Counted from the stretch's first letter, positions 31,549 through 40,336 are shown. The stretch: 64,000 nt of DNA from Micromonospora globbae (GCF_003610785.1 NZ_RAQQ01000002.1:62001-126000), one strand, 5' to 3'. The notes: generated from the sequence alone by a model not told the origin. Numbers and translations are program-made.

Positions 31549-31788
31549 GTGGCGACCATGACCAAGGAACAGAAGAGCCCGGTCAAGGACAAGAACTACG
31601 ACCTCATCCGCACGTTGCAGATGTCGCTGGAACACGTCTACCGGATGGAGACGTACATCGCCGACGCCGAGCAGCGCGGCGACAGCGAACTGGCCGACTG
31701 GTTCCGCAAGATCCAGGACAACAACCGCCGGGCGGGTGACCAGGGCAAGCAGATGCTCATGGCCCGGATGCAGCAGGAACAGCGCTGA
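31549..31788 (+). CDS. small helical protein of unknown function
   Basis: A 79-residue product from GTG 31549, with GGAAGGGGAGGTG upstream. It is highly charged and predicted helical throughout (YDLIRTLQMSLEHVYRMETY, then ADWFRKIQDNNRRAGDQGKQ), ending in a Met/Gln-rich helix. The Glu/His/Tyr pattern LEHVYRMETYIADAE recalls half of a ferritin-like helical hairpin, so a metal-binding dimer is possible. I do not recognise a named family. No partner gene is adjacent in the same direction within 128 bp. Confidence 0.75.
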   Translation: MATMTKEQKSPVKDKNYDLIRTLQMSLEHVYRMETYIADAEQRGDSELADWFRKIQDNNRRAGDQGKQMLMARMQQEQR

Positions 31789-31916
31789 GGACGGGTGCGC
31801 GGGCCGGGCGGGCGGTGCGCCCGCCCGGCCGCTGACCTCCGGCCGCCGGGCCGACGCGCCGGCATCCGGCCTGTTCGCGTACGCGCGGGAGCCCGTCGAC
31901 CGCTACGGTGTGAGGC

Positions 31917-32885
31917 GTGGCGGGGGCGGAGGAGATCCGGGTCGGGGAGCGGGTGGTCCGCGTCTCCAGCCCGGACAAGCCGTACTTCCCGGAGCGGGGC
32001 CTCACCAAGCTGGACGTCGTCCGCTACTTCCTGGCCGTGGGTGACGGCATCCTGCGCGCGCTGCGGGACCGGCCGACGATGCTGGAGCGCTGGCCGCGCG
32101 GCGTCTTCGAGGGCGCGAAGATCGGCACCCGGCAGGACAACCGCGGCGACGCCTTCTACCAGAAGCGGCTGCCGGCCGGCGCGCCCGACTGGGTGCGCAC
32201 CGCGCACATCACCTTCCCGAGCGGACGCACCGCCGACGAGGTCGCGCCGAGCGAGCTGGCCGTGGTGATCTGGGCGGCGAACCTCGGCACGCTGCGGTTC
32301 CACCCGTGGCCGGTCTCGGCGGCCGACGTGGAGCGCCCCGACCAGCTCCGCATCGACCTCGACCCGATGCCGGGCGTGGACTTCGCCCAGGTGGTGCCGG
32401 TGGCCCACGAGGTGCGGGCGTTCCTCGCCGAGCTGGGTCTGACCGGCTACCCGAAGACCACCGGCGGCCGGGGCCTGCACGTCTACCTGTCGATCGAGCC
32501 GCGCTGGAGCTTCGGGGACTGCCGCCGGGCGGTGCTCGCGCTGGGCCGGGAGATGCAGCGCCGCCTGCCGGACCTGGTCACCACCACCTGGTGGCGGGAG
32601 CAGCGCGACCGGCCCGTCTTCGTCGACTACAACCAGATGTCCCGTGACCACACGATGGCCTCGGCGTACTCCATCCGGCCGACGCCCCGGGCGCTGGTGT
32701 CGGCGCCGCTGGACTGGGCCGAGCTGGACGACGCCCGGCCGGAGGACTTCGACGTGGTCTCCATGCCGGCCCGGTTCGCCGAGCGCGGCGATCCGCACGC
32801 CGGCCTCGACGAGAAGCGTTTCTCGCTGGAGCCCCTGCTGGAGCTGGCCGACCGGGAGGGTCTGGAGGCGCCGCCCGAGCGGTGA
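31917..32885 (+). CDS. LigD-type primase-polymerase (NHEJ polymerase domain), stand-alone
   Basis: A 322-residue protein from GTG 31917 corresponding to the polymerase domain of bacterial LigD. Motifs include SSPDKPYFPERGLTKLDVVR, the catalytic acidic pair in RIDLDPMPG, the GGRGLHVY histidine and a later acidic residue in VFVDYNQM. It lacks the ligase and 3'-phosphoesterase domains. Such polymerases add templated or untemplated (ribo)nucleotides at double-strand breaks and in actinobacteria work with Ku and a separate ligase (PolD1-like). No ku gene lies within the window. Confidence 0.9.
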   Translation: MAGAEEIRVGERVVRVSSPDKPYFPERGLTKLDVVRYFLAVGDGILRALRDRPTMLERWPRGVFEGAKIGTRQDNRGDAFYQKRLPAGAPDWVRTAHITFPSGRTADEVAPSELAVVIWAANLGTLRFHPWPVSAADVERPDQLRIDLDPMPGVDFAQVVPVAHEVRAFLAELGLTGYPKTTGGRGLHVYLSIEPRWSFGDCRRAVLALGREMQRRLPDLVTTTWWREQRDRPVFVDYNQMSRDHTMASAYSIRPTPRALVSAPLDWAELDDARPEDFDVVSMPARFAERGDPHAGLDEKRFSLEPLLELADREGLEAPPER

Positions 32886-32900
32886 GCGTCCCTCCGCTCG

Positions 32901-33407
32901 TCACACCCAGGGGCTGCGGGCCCCGTCGAACTCCTCGAAGACCAGCCAGGTGCGGCTGCTGAGCACGCCGGGGATGCTCTGGATCCGGCCCAGCACGACG
33001 TCGCGCAACGCCGCGTTGTCCGGCGCCCGCACCAGCGCCAGCACGTCGTGGTCGCCGCCGAGCAGCGCGGCGTGCTCGATGTAGCGCACCTGCGCGAGCT
33101 GCGCGGACACCTCGCGCCAGGTGTTCTGCTCGATCGTCAGCGCGACGTACGCCGAGGTGCCCAGCCCGGCCGGCTCGGGCGCCACCTGGGCCCGGAAGCC
33201 GGTGATCACCCCCTCGCGGACCAGCCGCTCGACCCGGGCGTACGCGTTGGTGCGGGAGATGTGGATCCGCTCGGCGAGGGTGCGCACCGAGGTGCGGCCG
33301 TCGCGGACCAGCTCGTCGAGGATCCTCCGGTCCACCTCGTCGAGCGGGCGGGACGAACGTCCCGCCGGCGCGGCGGGGGCCGCCTCCGTTTCGGTCTCCT
33401 GGCTCAT
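32901..33407 (-). CDS. bkdR: Lrp/AsnC-family regulator of the ketoacid dehydrogenase operon
   Basis: A 168-residue protein from ATG 33407. The Ala/Glu/Pro-rich N-terminal tail is followed by an AsnC-type helix-turn-helix (about 25-75: LDEVDRRILDELVRDGRTSV, ISRTNAYARVERLVREGVIT) and a C-terminal RAM ligand-binding domain (about 85-160). It is divergent from the E1alpha gene by about 105 bp, the arrangement of bkdR and bkdABC in actinobacteria. The expected role is a branched-chain amino-acid-responsive regulator. Confidence 0.85.
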   Translation of the reverse strand: MSQETETEAAPAAPAGRSSRPLDEVDRRILDELVRDGRTSVRTLAERIHISRTNAYARVERLVREGVITGFRAQVAPEPAGLGTSAYVALTIEQNTWREVSAQLAQVRYIEHAALLGGDHDVLALVRAPDNAALRDVVLGRIQSIPGVLSSRTWLVFEEFDGARSPWV

Positions 33408-33447
33408 CACAGCCCCTTCCGCGTGCCGTTCGTCCCACGTTCATGGC

Positions 33448-33484
33448 CGATCTTGAGCAAATCATCCGCCAGGCAGGAGCATAG
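33448..33484. promoter_or_regulatory. AT-richer Lrp-type operator/promoter between bkdR and the bkd operon
   Basis: GATCTTGAGCAAATCATC (33448-33465) stands out from its GC-rich surroundings and contains TTGAGCAA, a near-palindrome. TTGAGC could be a -35, with GAGCAT or CATAGG as the -10 about 17-21 bp downstream. It fits a site for the divergent Lrp protein; this is inference. Confidence 0.45.
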
Positions 33485-33512
33485 GTCCACCACACGTCCA
33501 GGAGGTCCCGCC

Positions 33513-34676
33513 GTGACGACCACACCCCAGGCGGTCCGCAGGGCATCCCCGCGCACCCGTCGCCGGCCGGCCACCCCGGCCGACCCCGCCCGTCCGCTCC
33601 TGCCGGACGCCGAGCCGGTCCGCCTGCTCGACCCGGCCGGCACGCCGCTGCCCGCCCGCGCCGACTACCCCGAGCCGCCCGCCGACGTCCTGCGCGAGCT
33701 GTACCGCCGGATGGTCGTGGGCCGCCGGTTCGACGCCCAGGCCACCGCGCTCACCAAGCAGGGCCGGCTGGCCGTCTACCCCTCCTCGCGCGGCCAGGAG
33801 GCCTGCCAGGTGGGTGCGATGCTCGCCGTACGCGACACCGACTGGGTCTTCCCGACCTACCGCGAGTCGATGGCGCTGGTGTCCCGGGGCCTGGACCCGG
33901 TCGAGGTGCTGACCCTGCTGCGCGGCGACTGGCACTGCGGGTACGACCCGGCCGCCCGCCGCACCGCGCCGCAGTGCACCCCGCTCGCGACCCAGTGCGT
34001 GCACGCCGCCGGCCTCGCCTACGGGGAGGCGTACCAGGGGCGGGACACCGTGGCGCTGGCCTTCATCGGCGACGGCGCCACCAGCGAGGGCGACTTCCAC
34101 GAGGGGATCAACTTCGCGGCCGTGTTCAAGGCGCCGGTGGTCTACTTCGTGCAGAACAACCGGTACGCCATCAGCGTGCCGCTGTCCCGGCAGACCGCCG
34201 CGCCGAGCCTCGCGTACAAGGGCGTCGGCTACGGCGTGCCCAGCGAGCAGGTCGACGGCAACGACCCGGTCGCCGTGCTGGCCGTGCTCACCCGCGCCGT
34301 GGCGCACGCCCGCGCCGGCAACGGGCCGTTCCTCGTCGAGGCGCACACCTACCGGATGGAGCCGCACACCAACGCCGACGACGCCACCCGCTACCGCGAC
34401 GGCGCCGAGGTCGAGGCGTGGCGCGACCGGGATCCGATCAGCCGGCTGGAGACGTACCTGCGCGCCCGCGGCGAGCTGGACGACGACGCGGTCGCCGCGG
34501 TGGCCGCCGAGGCCGAGGCGTACGCGGCCGCGCTGCGCGAGCGGATGAACGCGCAGCCGACCGTCGACCCGCTCAGCCTCTTCGACCACGTGTACGCGCA
34601 GCCGACGCCGCAGCTCGTCGAGCAGCGCGAGCAGGTCCGCGCCGAGCTGGCCGCCGAGCGGGAGGGGGACGCCTGA
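33513..34676 (+). CDS. bkdA: branched-chain alpha-ketoacid (or pyruvate) dehydrogenase E1 alpha
   Basis: A 387-residue thiamine diphosphate enzyme subunit from GTG 33513 with AGGAGGT upstream. The ThDP motif is GDGATSEGDFHEGINFAAVF with downstream NN, and YPSSRGQEACQVG plus HTYRMEPHTNADD are family signatures. It decarboxylates the 2-oxoacid with E1beta. Motifs alone do not separate pyruvate from branched-chain enzymes; the divergent BkdR-like gene favours branched-chain substrates. Its TGA overlaps the E1beta ATG by one base. Confidence 0.9.
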   Translation: MTTTPQAVRRASPRTRRRPATPADPARPLLPDAEPVRLLDPAGTPLPARADYPEPPADVLRELYRRMVVGRRFDAQATALTKQGRLAVYPSSRGQEACQVGAMLAVRDTDWVFPTYRESMALVSRGLDPVEVLTLLRGDWHCGYDPAARRTAPQCTPLATQCVHAAGLAYGEAYQGRDTVALAFIGDGATSEGDFHEGINFAAVFKAPVVYFVQNNRYAISVPLSRQTAAPSLAYKGVGYGVPSEQVDGNDPVAVLAVLTRAVAHARAGNGPFLVEAHTYRMEPHTNADDATRYRDGAEVEAWRDRDPISRLETYLRARGELDDDAVAAVAAEAEAYAAALRERMNAQPTVDPLSLFDHVYAQPTPQLVEQREQVRAELAAEREGDA

Positions 34677-35695
34677 TGGCCACCACCATGGCGAAGGCCC
34701 TCAACGCCGCCCTGGCCGACGCGATGGCCGACGACGAGCGCGTGGTCGTCTTCGGCGAGGACGTCGGGCAGCTCGGCGGCGTCTTCCGGATCACCGACGG
34801 CCTCCAGGCCCGCTTCGGTGACAAGCGCTGCTTCGACACCCCGCTCGCGGAGGCCGGCATCGTCGGCTTCGCGGTCGGTCTGGCCATGTCCGGGCTGCGC
34901 CCGGTGGTCGAGATGCAGTTCGACGCGTTCGCGTACCCGGCGTTCGAGCAGATCGCCTCGCACGTGGCGAAGCTGCGCAACCGCACCCGCGGGGCGCTCA
35001 GCGTGCCGATCGTCATCCGCGTGCCGTACGCCGGTGGCATCGGCGGCGTCGAGCACCACTGCGACTCCAGCGAGGCGTACTACGCGCACACCCCCGGGCT
35101 CAAGGTGGTCACGCCGGCCACCGTCGCCGACGCGTACTCGCTGCTGCGCGAGGCGATCGCCGACCCCGACCCGGTGGTCTTCATGGAGCCGAAGAAGCTC
35201 TACTTCTCCAGCGCCGACGCCGACCTGCCGGCGCGTACCGAGCCGTTCGGCCGGGCCGTCGTGCGCCGGCCCGGCCGCGACGCCACGCTCGTCGCGTACG
35301 GGCCGGCGGTGCCCGTCGCCCTGGAGGCCGCCGAGGCGGCCCGGGAGGAGGGCTGGGACCTGGAGGTCGTCGACGTACGCACGATCGTGCCGTTCGACGA
35401 CGAGACGGTGACGGCCTCGGTGCGCCGGACCGGCCGCTGCGTGGTGATCCAGGAGGCGCAGGGCTTCGCCGGTGTCGGGGCCGAGATCGCGGCGCGGGTG
35501 CAGGAGCGCTGCTTCCACGCCCTGCACGCCCCGGTGCTGCGGGTGTCCGGGCTGGACATCCCGTACCCGGCGCCGATGCTCGAGCACACCCACCTGCCCG
35601 GTGTGGACCGGGTGCTCGACGCCGTCGCCCGCCTCCAGTGGGACGACGAGCCGGACCCGCGCTGGCTCCCGGCGACCCAGGGCAGCGCGGCATGA
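34676..35695 (+). CDS. bkdB: alpha-ketoacid dehydrogenase E1 beta
   Basis: A 339-residue subunit starting MATTMAKALNAALADAMADD. It has VFGEDVGQLGGVFRITDGL, FDTPLAEAGIVGFAVGLAMS, YAGGIGGVEHHCDSSEAYYA and IPYPAPMLEHTHLPG, all typical of transketolase-like E1beta chains. It completes the ThDP active site with E1alpha. The stop is embedded in ATGA at 35692-35695, after which an 80-bp module separates it from the E2 gene. Confidence 0.92.
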   Translation: MATTMAKALNAALADAMADDERVVVFGEDVGQLGGVFRITDGLQARFGDKRCFDTPLAEAGIVGFAVGLAMSGLRPVVEMQFDAFAYPAFEQIASHVAKLRNRTRGALSVPIVIRVPYAGGIGGVEHHCDSSEAYYAHTPGLKVVTPATVADAYSLLREAIADPDPVVFMEPKKLYFSSADADLPARTEPFGRAVVRRPGRDATLVAYGPAVPVALEAAEAAREEGWDLEVVDVRTIVPFDDETVTASVRRTGRCVVIQEAQGFAGVGAEIAARVQERCFHALHAPVLRVSGLDIPYPAPMLEHTHLPGVDRVLDAVARLQWDDEPDPRWLPATQGSAA

Positions 35696-35782
35696 GCGAG
35701 CGCAGCGAGCGAATCATGGAGCGCAGTGCGGTGGAGTCTCGTGGCGGTGCCGACCGGAGGGAGGCAGCGGCATGAGCGAGCG
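35687..35782 (+). repeat. 80-bp module bounded by a 16-bp direct repeat at the E1beta/E2 junction
   Basis: GCGGCATGAGCGAGCG occurs at 35687-35702, containing the E1beta TGA and an ATG at 35692, and again at 35767-35782, containing the E2 start ATG. The 80 bp between the two ATGs is short of AT, includes ATGAGCGAGCGCAGCGAGCG at its left end and provides CGGAGGGAGG, the E2 ribosome site. The pattern implies an insertion/duplication into an ancestral ATGA stop-start overlap. The sequence type recalls intergenic repeats of Micromonospora. Confidence 0.8.
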
Positions 35783-37139
35783 TGTTTTTCTGCTGCCGGA
35801 CCTCGGGGAGGGGCTCACCGAGGCGGAGATCGTCGAGTGGCGGGTCGCGGTCGGCGACACGGTCACCGTGGACCAGACCGTGGTGGAGGTGGAGACCGCC
35901 AAGGCCGTCGTCGACGTGCCCTGCCCGTACGCCGGACGGGTCGTCGCGCTGCACGGCGCCCCCGGTGAGGTCCGCCCGGTCGGCCAGCCGCTCATCACGA
36001 TCGCGGCGCTGGACGGCGCGGCGCCCGCGTCCGGCGACGGACCGGAGCCCGCCGGGCACGCCACCTACCGCGAGGAGGAGCGCGCGGGCTCGGGCAACGT
36101 CCTGATCGGCTACGGCACCGGGCACGGGCCGGGGCGGCGCCGTCGCCGTCCCCGGCTCGCGGTCGCCCCCGACCCGGCCCCGGCGGCCCGGCCGGCGTCC
36201 GGCCCGTCCGCCGGGACGGCGACCGCCGCCGGACCGGTCGCCGTCGCCAACGGCACCGCGACGCTGGCCCCGCTGGTCATCTCGCCGATCGTCCGCCGGC
36301 TGGCCCGGGAGCACGGCCTCGACCTCGCCGCCCTGACCGGCACCGGGCCGGGCGGGGTGATCCGCCGCGCCGACGTGGAGGCCGCGGCCGCCGCCACGCC
36401 CGGCCGGCTGGCCGCGATGCCGCAGCCGCCGGTCGCGTCCGACGCCGAGGACGTGGTGGTCCCGCTGACCGGGGTGCGCAAGGTCATCGCCGACAAGCTG
36501 TCCCGCAGCCGCCGGGAGATCCCCGAGGTGACCATCTGGGTCGACGCGGACGCCACCGGCCTGCTGGAGACGCGTGCCGCGATCAACGCCGCGCGGCCCG
36601 AGCAGCCCGTCAGCATCCTGGCCCTGCTGGCCCGGATCTGCCTGTCCGCGCTGCGCCGCTACCCGCAGCTGAACGCGCGGGTGGACACCGAGGGCCAGCG
36701 GATCGTCCAGTCCGCGGGCGTGCACCTCGGCATCGCCGCGCAGACCGACCGGGGCCTGGTCGTCCCGGTGATCCGCGACGCGCAGCGGCTCACCACCACG
36801 GAACTCGCCGCCGAGCTGGCGGACACCACGGCCGCGGCGCGGGCGGGCACCCTGCCGCCGGCGCGGCTGACCGGCGGCACGTTCACGTTGAACAACTACG
36901 GGGTGTTCGGCGTCGACGGCTCCACGCCGATCATCAACCACCCGGAGGCGGCGCTGCTCGGCGTGGGGCGCATCGTGGACAAGCCGTGGGTGGTCGACGG
37001 TCAGCTCGCGGTCCGCAAGGTGGTGCAGCTCAGCCTCACCTTCGACCACCGGGTCTGTGACGGCGGGGTCGCCGGGGGCTTCCTGCGGCACGTCGCCGAC
37101 TGCGTCGAGCGGCCCGCGCTGCTCATCGCCGCCGTCTGA
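35772..37139 (+). CDS. bkdC: dihydrolipoamide acyltransferase E2
   Basis: A 455-residue protein from ATG 35772. It has one N-terminal lipoyl domain (about 1-80; the lipoylated Lys lies in VEVETAKAVVDVP), a disordered Ala/Pro/Arg linker, a peripheral subunit-binding domain (about 165-200: SPIVRRLAREHGLDLAALTG) and the catalytic domain (about 235-455) with the acyltransferase His/Asp in LTFDHRVCDGG. It forms the oligomeric core of the ketoacid dehydrogenase complex. No E3 gene follows, so a shared lipoamide dehydrogenase must be used. Confidence 0.94.
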   Translation: MSERVFLLPDLGEGLTEAEIVEWRVAVGDTVTVDQTVVEVETAKAVVDVPCPYAGRVVALHGAPGEVRPVGQPLITIAALDGAAPASGDGPEPAGHATYREEERAGSGNVLIGYGTGHGPGRRRRRPRLAVAPDPAPAARPASGPSAGTATAAGPVAVANGTATLAPLVISPIVRRLAREHGLDLAALTGTGPGGVIRRADVEAAAAATPGRLAAMPQPPVASDAEDVVVPLTGVRKVIADKLSRSRREIPEVTIWVDADATGLLETRAAINAARPEQPVSILALLARICLSALRRYPQLNARVDTEGQRIVQSAGVHLGIAAQTDRGLVVPVIRDAQRLTTTELAAELADTTAAARAGTLPPARLTGGTFTLNNYGVFGVDGSTPIINHPEAALLGVGRIVDKPWVVDGQLAVRKVVQLSLTFDHRVCDGGVAGGFLRHVADCVERPALLIAAV

Positions 37140-37151
37140 CCGGCGTACGCC

Positions 37152-37185
37152 ACGGGGGCCGGCACCGTGTGGTGCCGGCCCCCGT
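37152..37185. terminator. strong bidirectional terminator
   Basis: ACGGGGGCCGGCACC (37152-37166) pairs perfectly over 15 bp with 37171-37185, with a GTGT loop. It lies 12 bp after the E2 stop and also downstream of the convergent sugar dehydrogenase gene. Confidence 0.85.
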
Positions 37186-37244
37186 CGCATGCCCGGTCGT
37201 GCCGCGGGCGGCGGCCGGGCGCACCCGACCGCCGCCGGTGACGG

Positions 37245-39350
37245 TCAGCCGGCGCTGCCGCCCGTCGGTGTGAGCACCACCTCGGCGGTGCCGGTCTGCG
37301 GCGGGACGCCGGGCTCGGTCGGCGCGTCGGTGTACTCGGCCACGAAGACCGCGCGCAGGTTGTCGGCGCCACCGTGACCGCCGTCGAGGAAGGTGGTGAT
37401 GGTGCCGCTGCACCCGGTCGCCGAGGAGAGCGGGTGGCCGTGCTCGTCGTGGCCGAGGATGTACGTCACCCGGACGCGGGCGCAGTCCACGGGCAGGTCG
37501 TCGGTCACCCGTACCTCGAAGGCGACGGTCTGCCCGAACTCGAACGGCTGCCCGGCGGTCGGCGTCACGAACTCGACGATCGGCGCCCGCGGCCCGATCA
37601 GCAGCGGCAGCGTGGCGGCGGCCGACCGGCCGGTGCGGTCGGTGACCTTCAGCGTGGGCTGGTACTGGCCGTTCGCGCGGTAGGTCCAGGTCGGGTTCGG
37701 GTCGGTGGAGTCCACCGATCCGTCGGCGTCGAAGTCCCACGCGTAGCGGAGCGGGTCACCGTCCGGGTCGACGGTGCCCGCGCTGGAGAAGTGCACCGTG
37801 AGGGGCGCCTGGCCGGCCGTCGGGTCGGCGCTGATCCGCGGGATCGGGGTGTGGTTGCCGCGCACGAAGTCGATCCGGGACAGTTGCGCGTCCGGGTTCT
37901 CGGCGAAGTAGCCGTCGCCGTACTCGAGGACGTAGAGCGCACCGTCCGGGCCGAACTCCATGTCCATCGGGTTGTCGACGACCAGCGACGGGACCACCGG
38001 CCGGATGTCGCGCACCTCGCCCCGGCGGTCGAGGCGGAACTCCTTGATGTAGTCGCGGGTCCACTCGTAGAACAGCGGCACCCCGTCGTAGTAGGCCGGC
38101 CACCTCGTCCGCGACGTGCTGCGCCCGTCGTAGTCGTACGCGGGGCCGGCCATCGGCCCGATCCCGCCGGTGCCGAGCTGCGGGAACTCGGCCGAGGCGG
38201 CGGACGGGTACCACACCTGCGGCGCATCGACCGGCGGGAGCCGGCGCTGACCGGTGTTGTGCGGCGAGTCGTTCACCGGGCGCCGGCAGTCGAAGTACGC
38301 ACCCGGCGTGCCGGTGGCGAAGTCGTAGTCGCGGTACGGCATGGTCGGCGTGACGCAGTACGGCCAGCCGTAGTTGGCCGGCTTGTCCACGAGCATCCAC
38401 CGGCCGTGACCCGCCGGCCCTCGGTCCGGGTTCGCCGAACCGGCGTCGGGGGAGTAGTCGGCCAGGTAGACGTCGTCGGTACGACGGTCGACGGCGAACC
38501 GGAACGGGTTGCGCAACCCCATCGCGTAGATCTCGGGGCGCGTCTTCGGCGTGCCCGGTTTGAACAGGTTGCCGGGCGGGATCGAGTAGCCGCCGCCCGG
38601 CTTGACGCGGATCCGCAGCAGCTTGCCCCGCAGGTCGTTGGTGTTGGCCGAGGTGCGCTGCGCGTCGAACGCCGGGTTGCGGTCGGCCCGCTCGTCGATC
38701 GGGGTGTAGCCGTCGGAGAAGAACGGGTTGGTGTCGTCGCCGGTGGAGAGGTAGAGGTTCCCCTTGCTGTCGAACTCGATCTGCCCGCCGACGTGGCAGC
38801 AGATCCCCCGGTCGACGGGGACGTCGATGATCTTCTGCTCGGAGGCGAGGTTCAGCGTCATCCCCTCGAGCTTGAACCGGGACAGCCGGAGCACGCCGCG
38901 GAACCGTTCCCAGTCCTCCTCGGTGCCGACCAGCGGCGCGTCGCCCTCGTTGACGTCCGGGGTCGCCGGGTCGTCCACCGGCGTGTCCATGGGCGGGGAG
39001 TAGTACAGGTACACCCACTTGTTGCGGGCGAAGTCGGGGTCGATGGCGACGCCCTGGAGCCCCTCCTCGTCGTGCTCGTAGACGGGGATGTCGGCGGCGA
39101 GGGTGTTCAGGCCGGTGCGCGGGTCGTGGATGCGGACCTCGCCGGTGCGCGAGGTGTGCAGGACACGCAGGTCGGGCAGGACGGCGAGGCTCATCGGCTC
39201 GCCCGGGTAGTCGTTGAGCGTCACCTTCTGGAAGCTGGAGTCCGGCGGCGGGCCGGCGGGCGCGGGCGCGGCGGCGGCCGGCCCGGCGGGCGCGGCGAGC
39301 CCGGCCGTGACCAGCGCCAGGGCGGACAGGATGGCGGTCCTCTTCTTCAC
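37245..39350 (-). CDS. secreted PQQ-type sugar dehydrogenase (GSDH family) with PKD domain
   Basis: A 701-residue protein from GTG 39350 (GGGGG upstream) with a signal peptide (residues 1-28, KKRTAILSALALVTAGLA...AAA). Residues about 45-490 form a six-bladed beta-propeller of the soluble glucose dehydrogenase/HHIP type (EEGLQGVAIDPDF, VGGQIEFDSKGNLYLSTGDD, YAMGLRNPFRFAVD, MEFGPDGALYVLEYGDG). A PKD domain follows (about 505-590: ADPTAGQAPLTVHFSSAGTV, YAWDFDADGSVD), then an Ig-like tail. It probably oxidises a sugar outside the cell using PQQ; the PKD module may bind polysaccharide. The isomerase-like gene upstream, 23 bp away, is in the same operon. Confidence 0.88.
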   Translation of the reverse strand: MKKRTAILSALALVTAGLAAPAGPAAAAPAPAGPPPDSSFQKVTLNDYPGEPMSLAVLPDLRVLHTSRTGEVRIHDPRTGLNTLAADIPVYEHDEEGLQGVAIDPDFARNKWVYLYYSPPMDTPVDDPATPDVNEGDAPLVGTEEDWERFRGVLRLSRFKLEGMTLNLASEQKIIDVPVDRGICCHVGGQIEFDSKGNLYLSTGDDTNPFFSDGYTPIDERADRNPAFDAQRTSANTNDLRGKLLRIRVKPGGGYSIPPGNLFKPGTPKTRPEIYAMGLRNPFRFAVDRRTDDVYLADYSPDAGSANPDRGPAGHGRWMLVDKPANYGWPYCVTPTMPYRDYDFATGTPGAYFDCRRPVNDSPHNTGQRRLPPVDAPQVWYPSAASAEFPQLGTGGIGPMAGPAYDYDGRSTSRTRWPAYYDGVPLFYEWTRDYIKEFRLDRRGEVRDIRPVVPSLVVDNPMDMEFGPDGALYVLEYGDGYFAENPDAQLSRIDFVRGNHTPIPRISADPTAGQAPLTVHFSSAGTVDPDGDPLRYAWDFDADGSVDSTDPNPTWTYRANGQYQPTLKVTDRTGRSAAATLPLLIGPRAPIVEFVTPTAGQPFEFGQTVAFEVRVTDDLPVDCARVRVTYILGHDEHGHPLSSATGCSGTITTFLDGGHGGADNLRAVFVAEYTDAPTEPGVPPQTGTAEVVLTPTGGSAG

Positions 39351-39373
39351 GGTGGTCCCCCGAGTCTCGGTGG

Positions 39374-40336
39374 TCAGTAGCGGAGCGACGCGAGGTAGTC
39401 GAAGCCGACGCGGGCGGTGTCCAGGGCGTCGGCGGGGGTACGCGGCGGGGTGCCGGCGTCGTCGCGCTCCACGATGTACTCCTCGATGCCGGCCTCCCGC
39501 TCGTGGGCGAAGATCCGCCCGAAGTCGATGAGGCCGTCGCCGAGGTCGGCGAAGCTGGCGTTGGTGTCCATGTCCTTGACGTGCACCTGGCGGATCCGGC
39601 CCCGGTTGGCGTGGATGAGGTCCACCGGGTCGCGCGCGCCGCGCCAGGCCCAGAACAGGTCGAGTTCGAAGTGGACGAGGCGGGGGTCGGTCTCGCCGGT
39701 GAGGATCTCGAAACCCGTCCGCCCGTCGGTCAGCGGGACGAACTCGAGCTGGTGGTTGTGGTAGCCGAACTGCAGGCCGGCGCGCTCGGCCATGCGGCCC
39801 GCGCGGTTCAGGTCCCGGGCCAGGGCCCGGTAGACCTGCGGGTCCCGGATCGGCTGTCCGGCCGAGTCCAGACCGAACCACGGGTGCACGATCTTCCGGC
39901 AGCCCACGACGTTCGCGTCGGCGAGGGCGCGCTCCCAGGCGTCGGCGTCGAAGGGCTGCGGGATCCCGGTGTGACCCGAGGTGGCCCGCAGGCCGGCCGC
40001 GTCCAGCGCGGCCCGGAACTGGGCCGCCGTCCGGCCGACGAAGCCGGCGTGCTCGACCCGCCGGTAACCGATGCGCCGGAGCGCGGCGAGCGTGCCGGGC
40101 AGGTCGGCGGCGAGTTGGTCGCGCAGGGTGTAGAGCTGGATGCTGATCCGATCCAGCGGCACCCGTCGCCGGCCCCGGCCGTGGCTCGATCCACCCGAGG
40201 CGGACGCGGCCGAGGCGCCGAACAGCCCGGCGGCGCCGACCGCCGCGGCCGAGACGGTCGCCGCGCGAAGCACCCCGCGCCGGCTGACCGGCTCGGACGC
40301 CTCGGGTGGCTCCGACCGCCGTGTGCTCTGCTCCAT
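39374..40336 (-). CDS. Tat-exported sugar phosphate isomerase/epimerase-like TIM barrel
   Basis: A 320-residue protein from ATG 40336 with GGGAGGGA upstream. The N-terminus has a twin-arginine signal (SRRGVLRAATVSAAAVGAAG). The rest is a xylose isomerase-like AP-endonuclease-2 barrel: RISIQLYTLRDQLAADLPGT, YHNHQLEFVPL, HFELDLFWAWRGA and HVKDMD carry the usual metal-binding Glu/His/Asp residues. Tat export suggests folding with its metal before secretion. Together with the secreted sugar dehydrogenase it suggests an extracellular or periplasm-like sugar modification pathway (for example via 3-keto sugars); that is an inference. Confidence 0.88.
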   Translation of the reverse strand: MEQSTRRSEPPEASEPVSRRGVLRAATVSAAAVGAAGLFGASAASASGGSSHGRGRRRVPLDRISIQLYTLRDQLAADLPGTLAALRRIGYRRVEHAGFVGRTAAQFRAALDAAGLRATSGHTGIPQPFDADAWERALADANVVGCRKIVHPWFGLDSAGQPIRDPQVYRALARDLNRAGRMAERAGLQFGYHNHQLEFVPLTDGRTGFEILTGETDPRLVHFELDLFWAWRGARDPVDLIHANRGRIRQVHVKDMDTNASFADLGDGLIDFGRIFAHEREAGIEEYIVERDDAGTPPRTPADALDTARVGFDYLASLRY

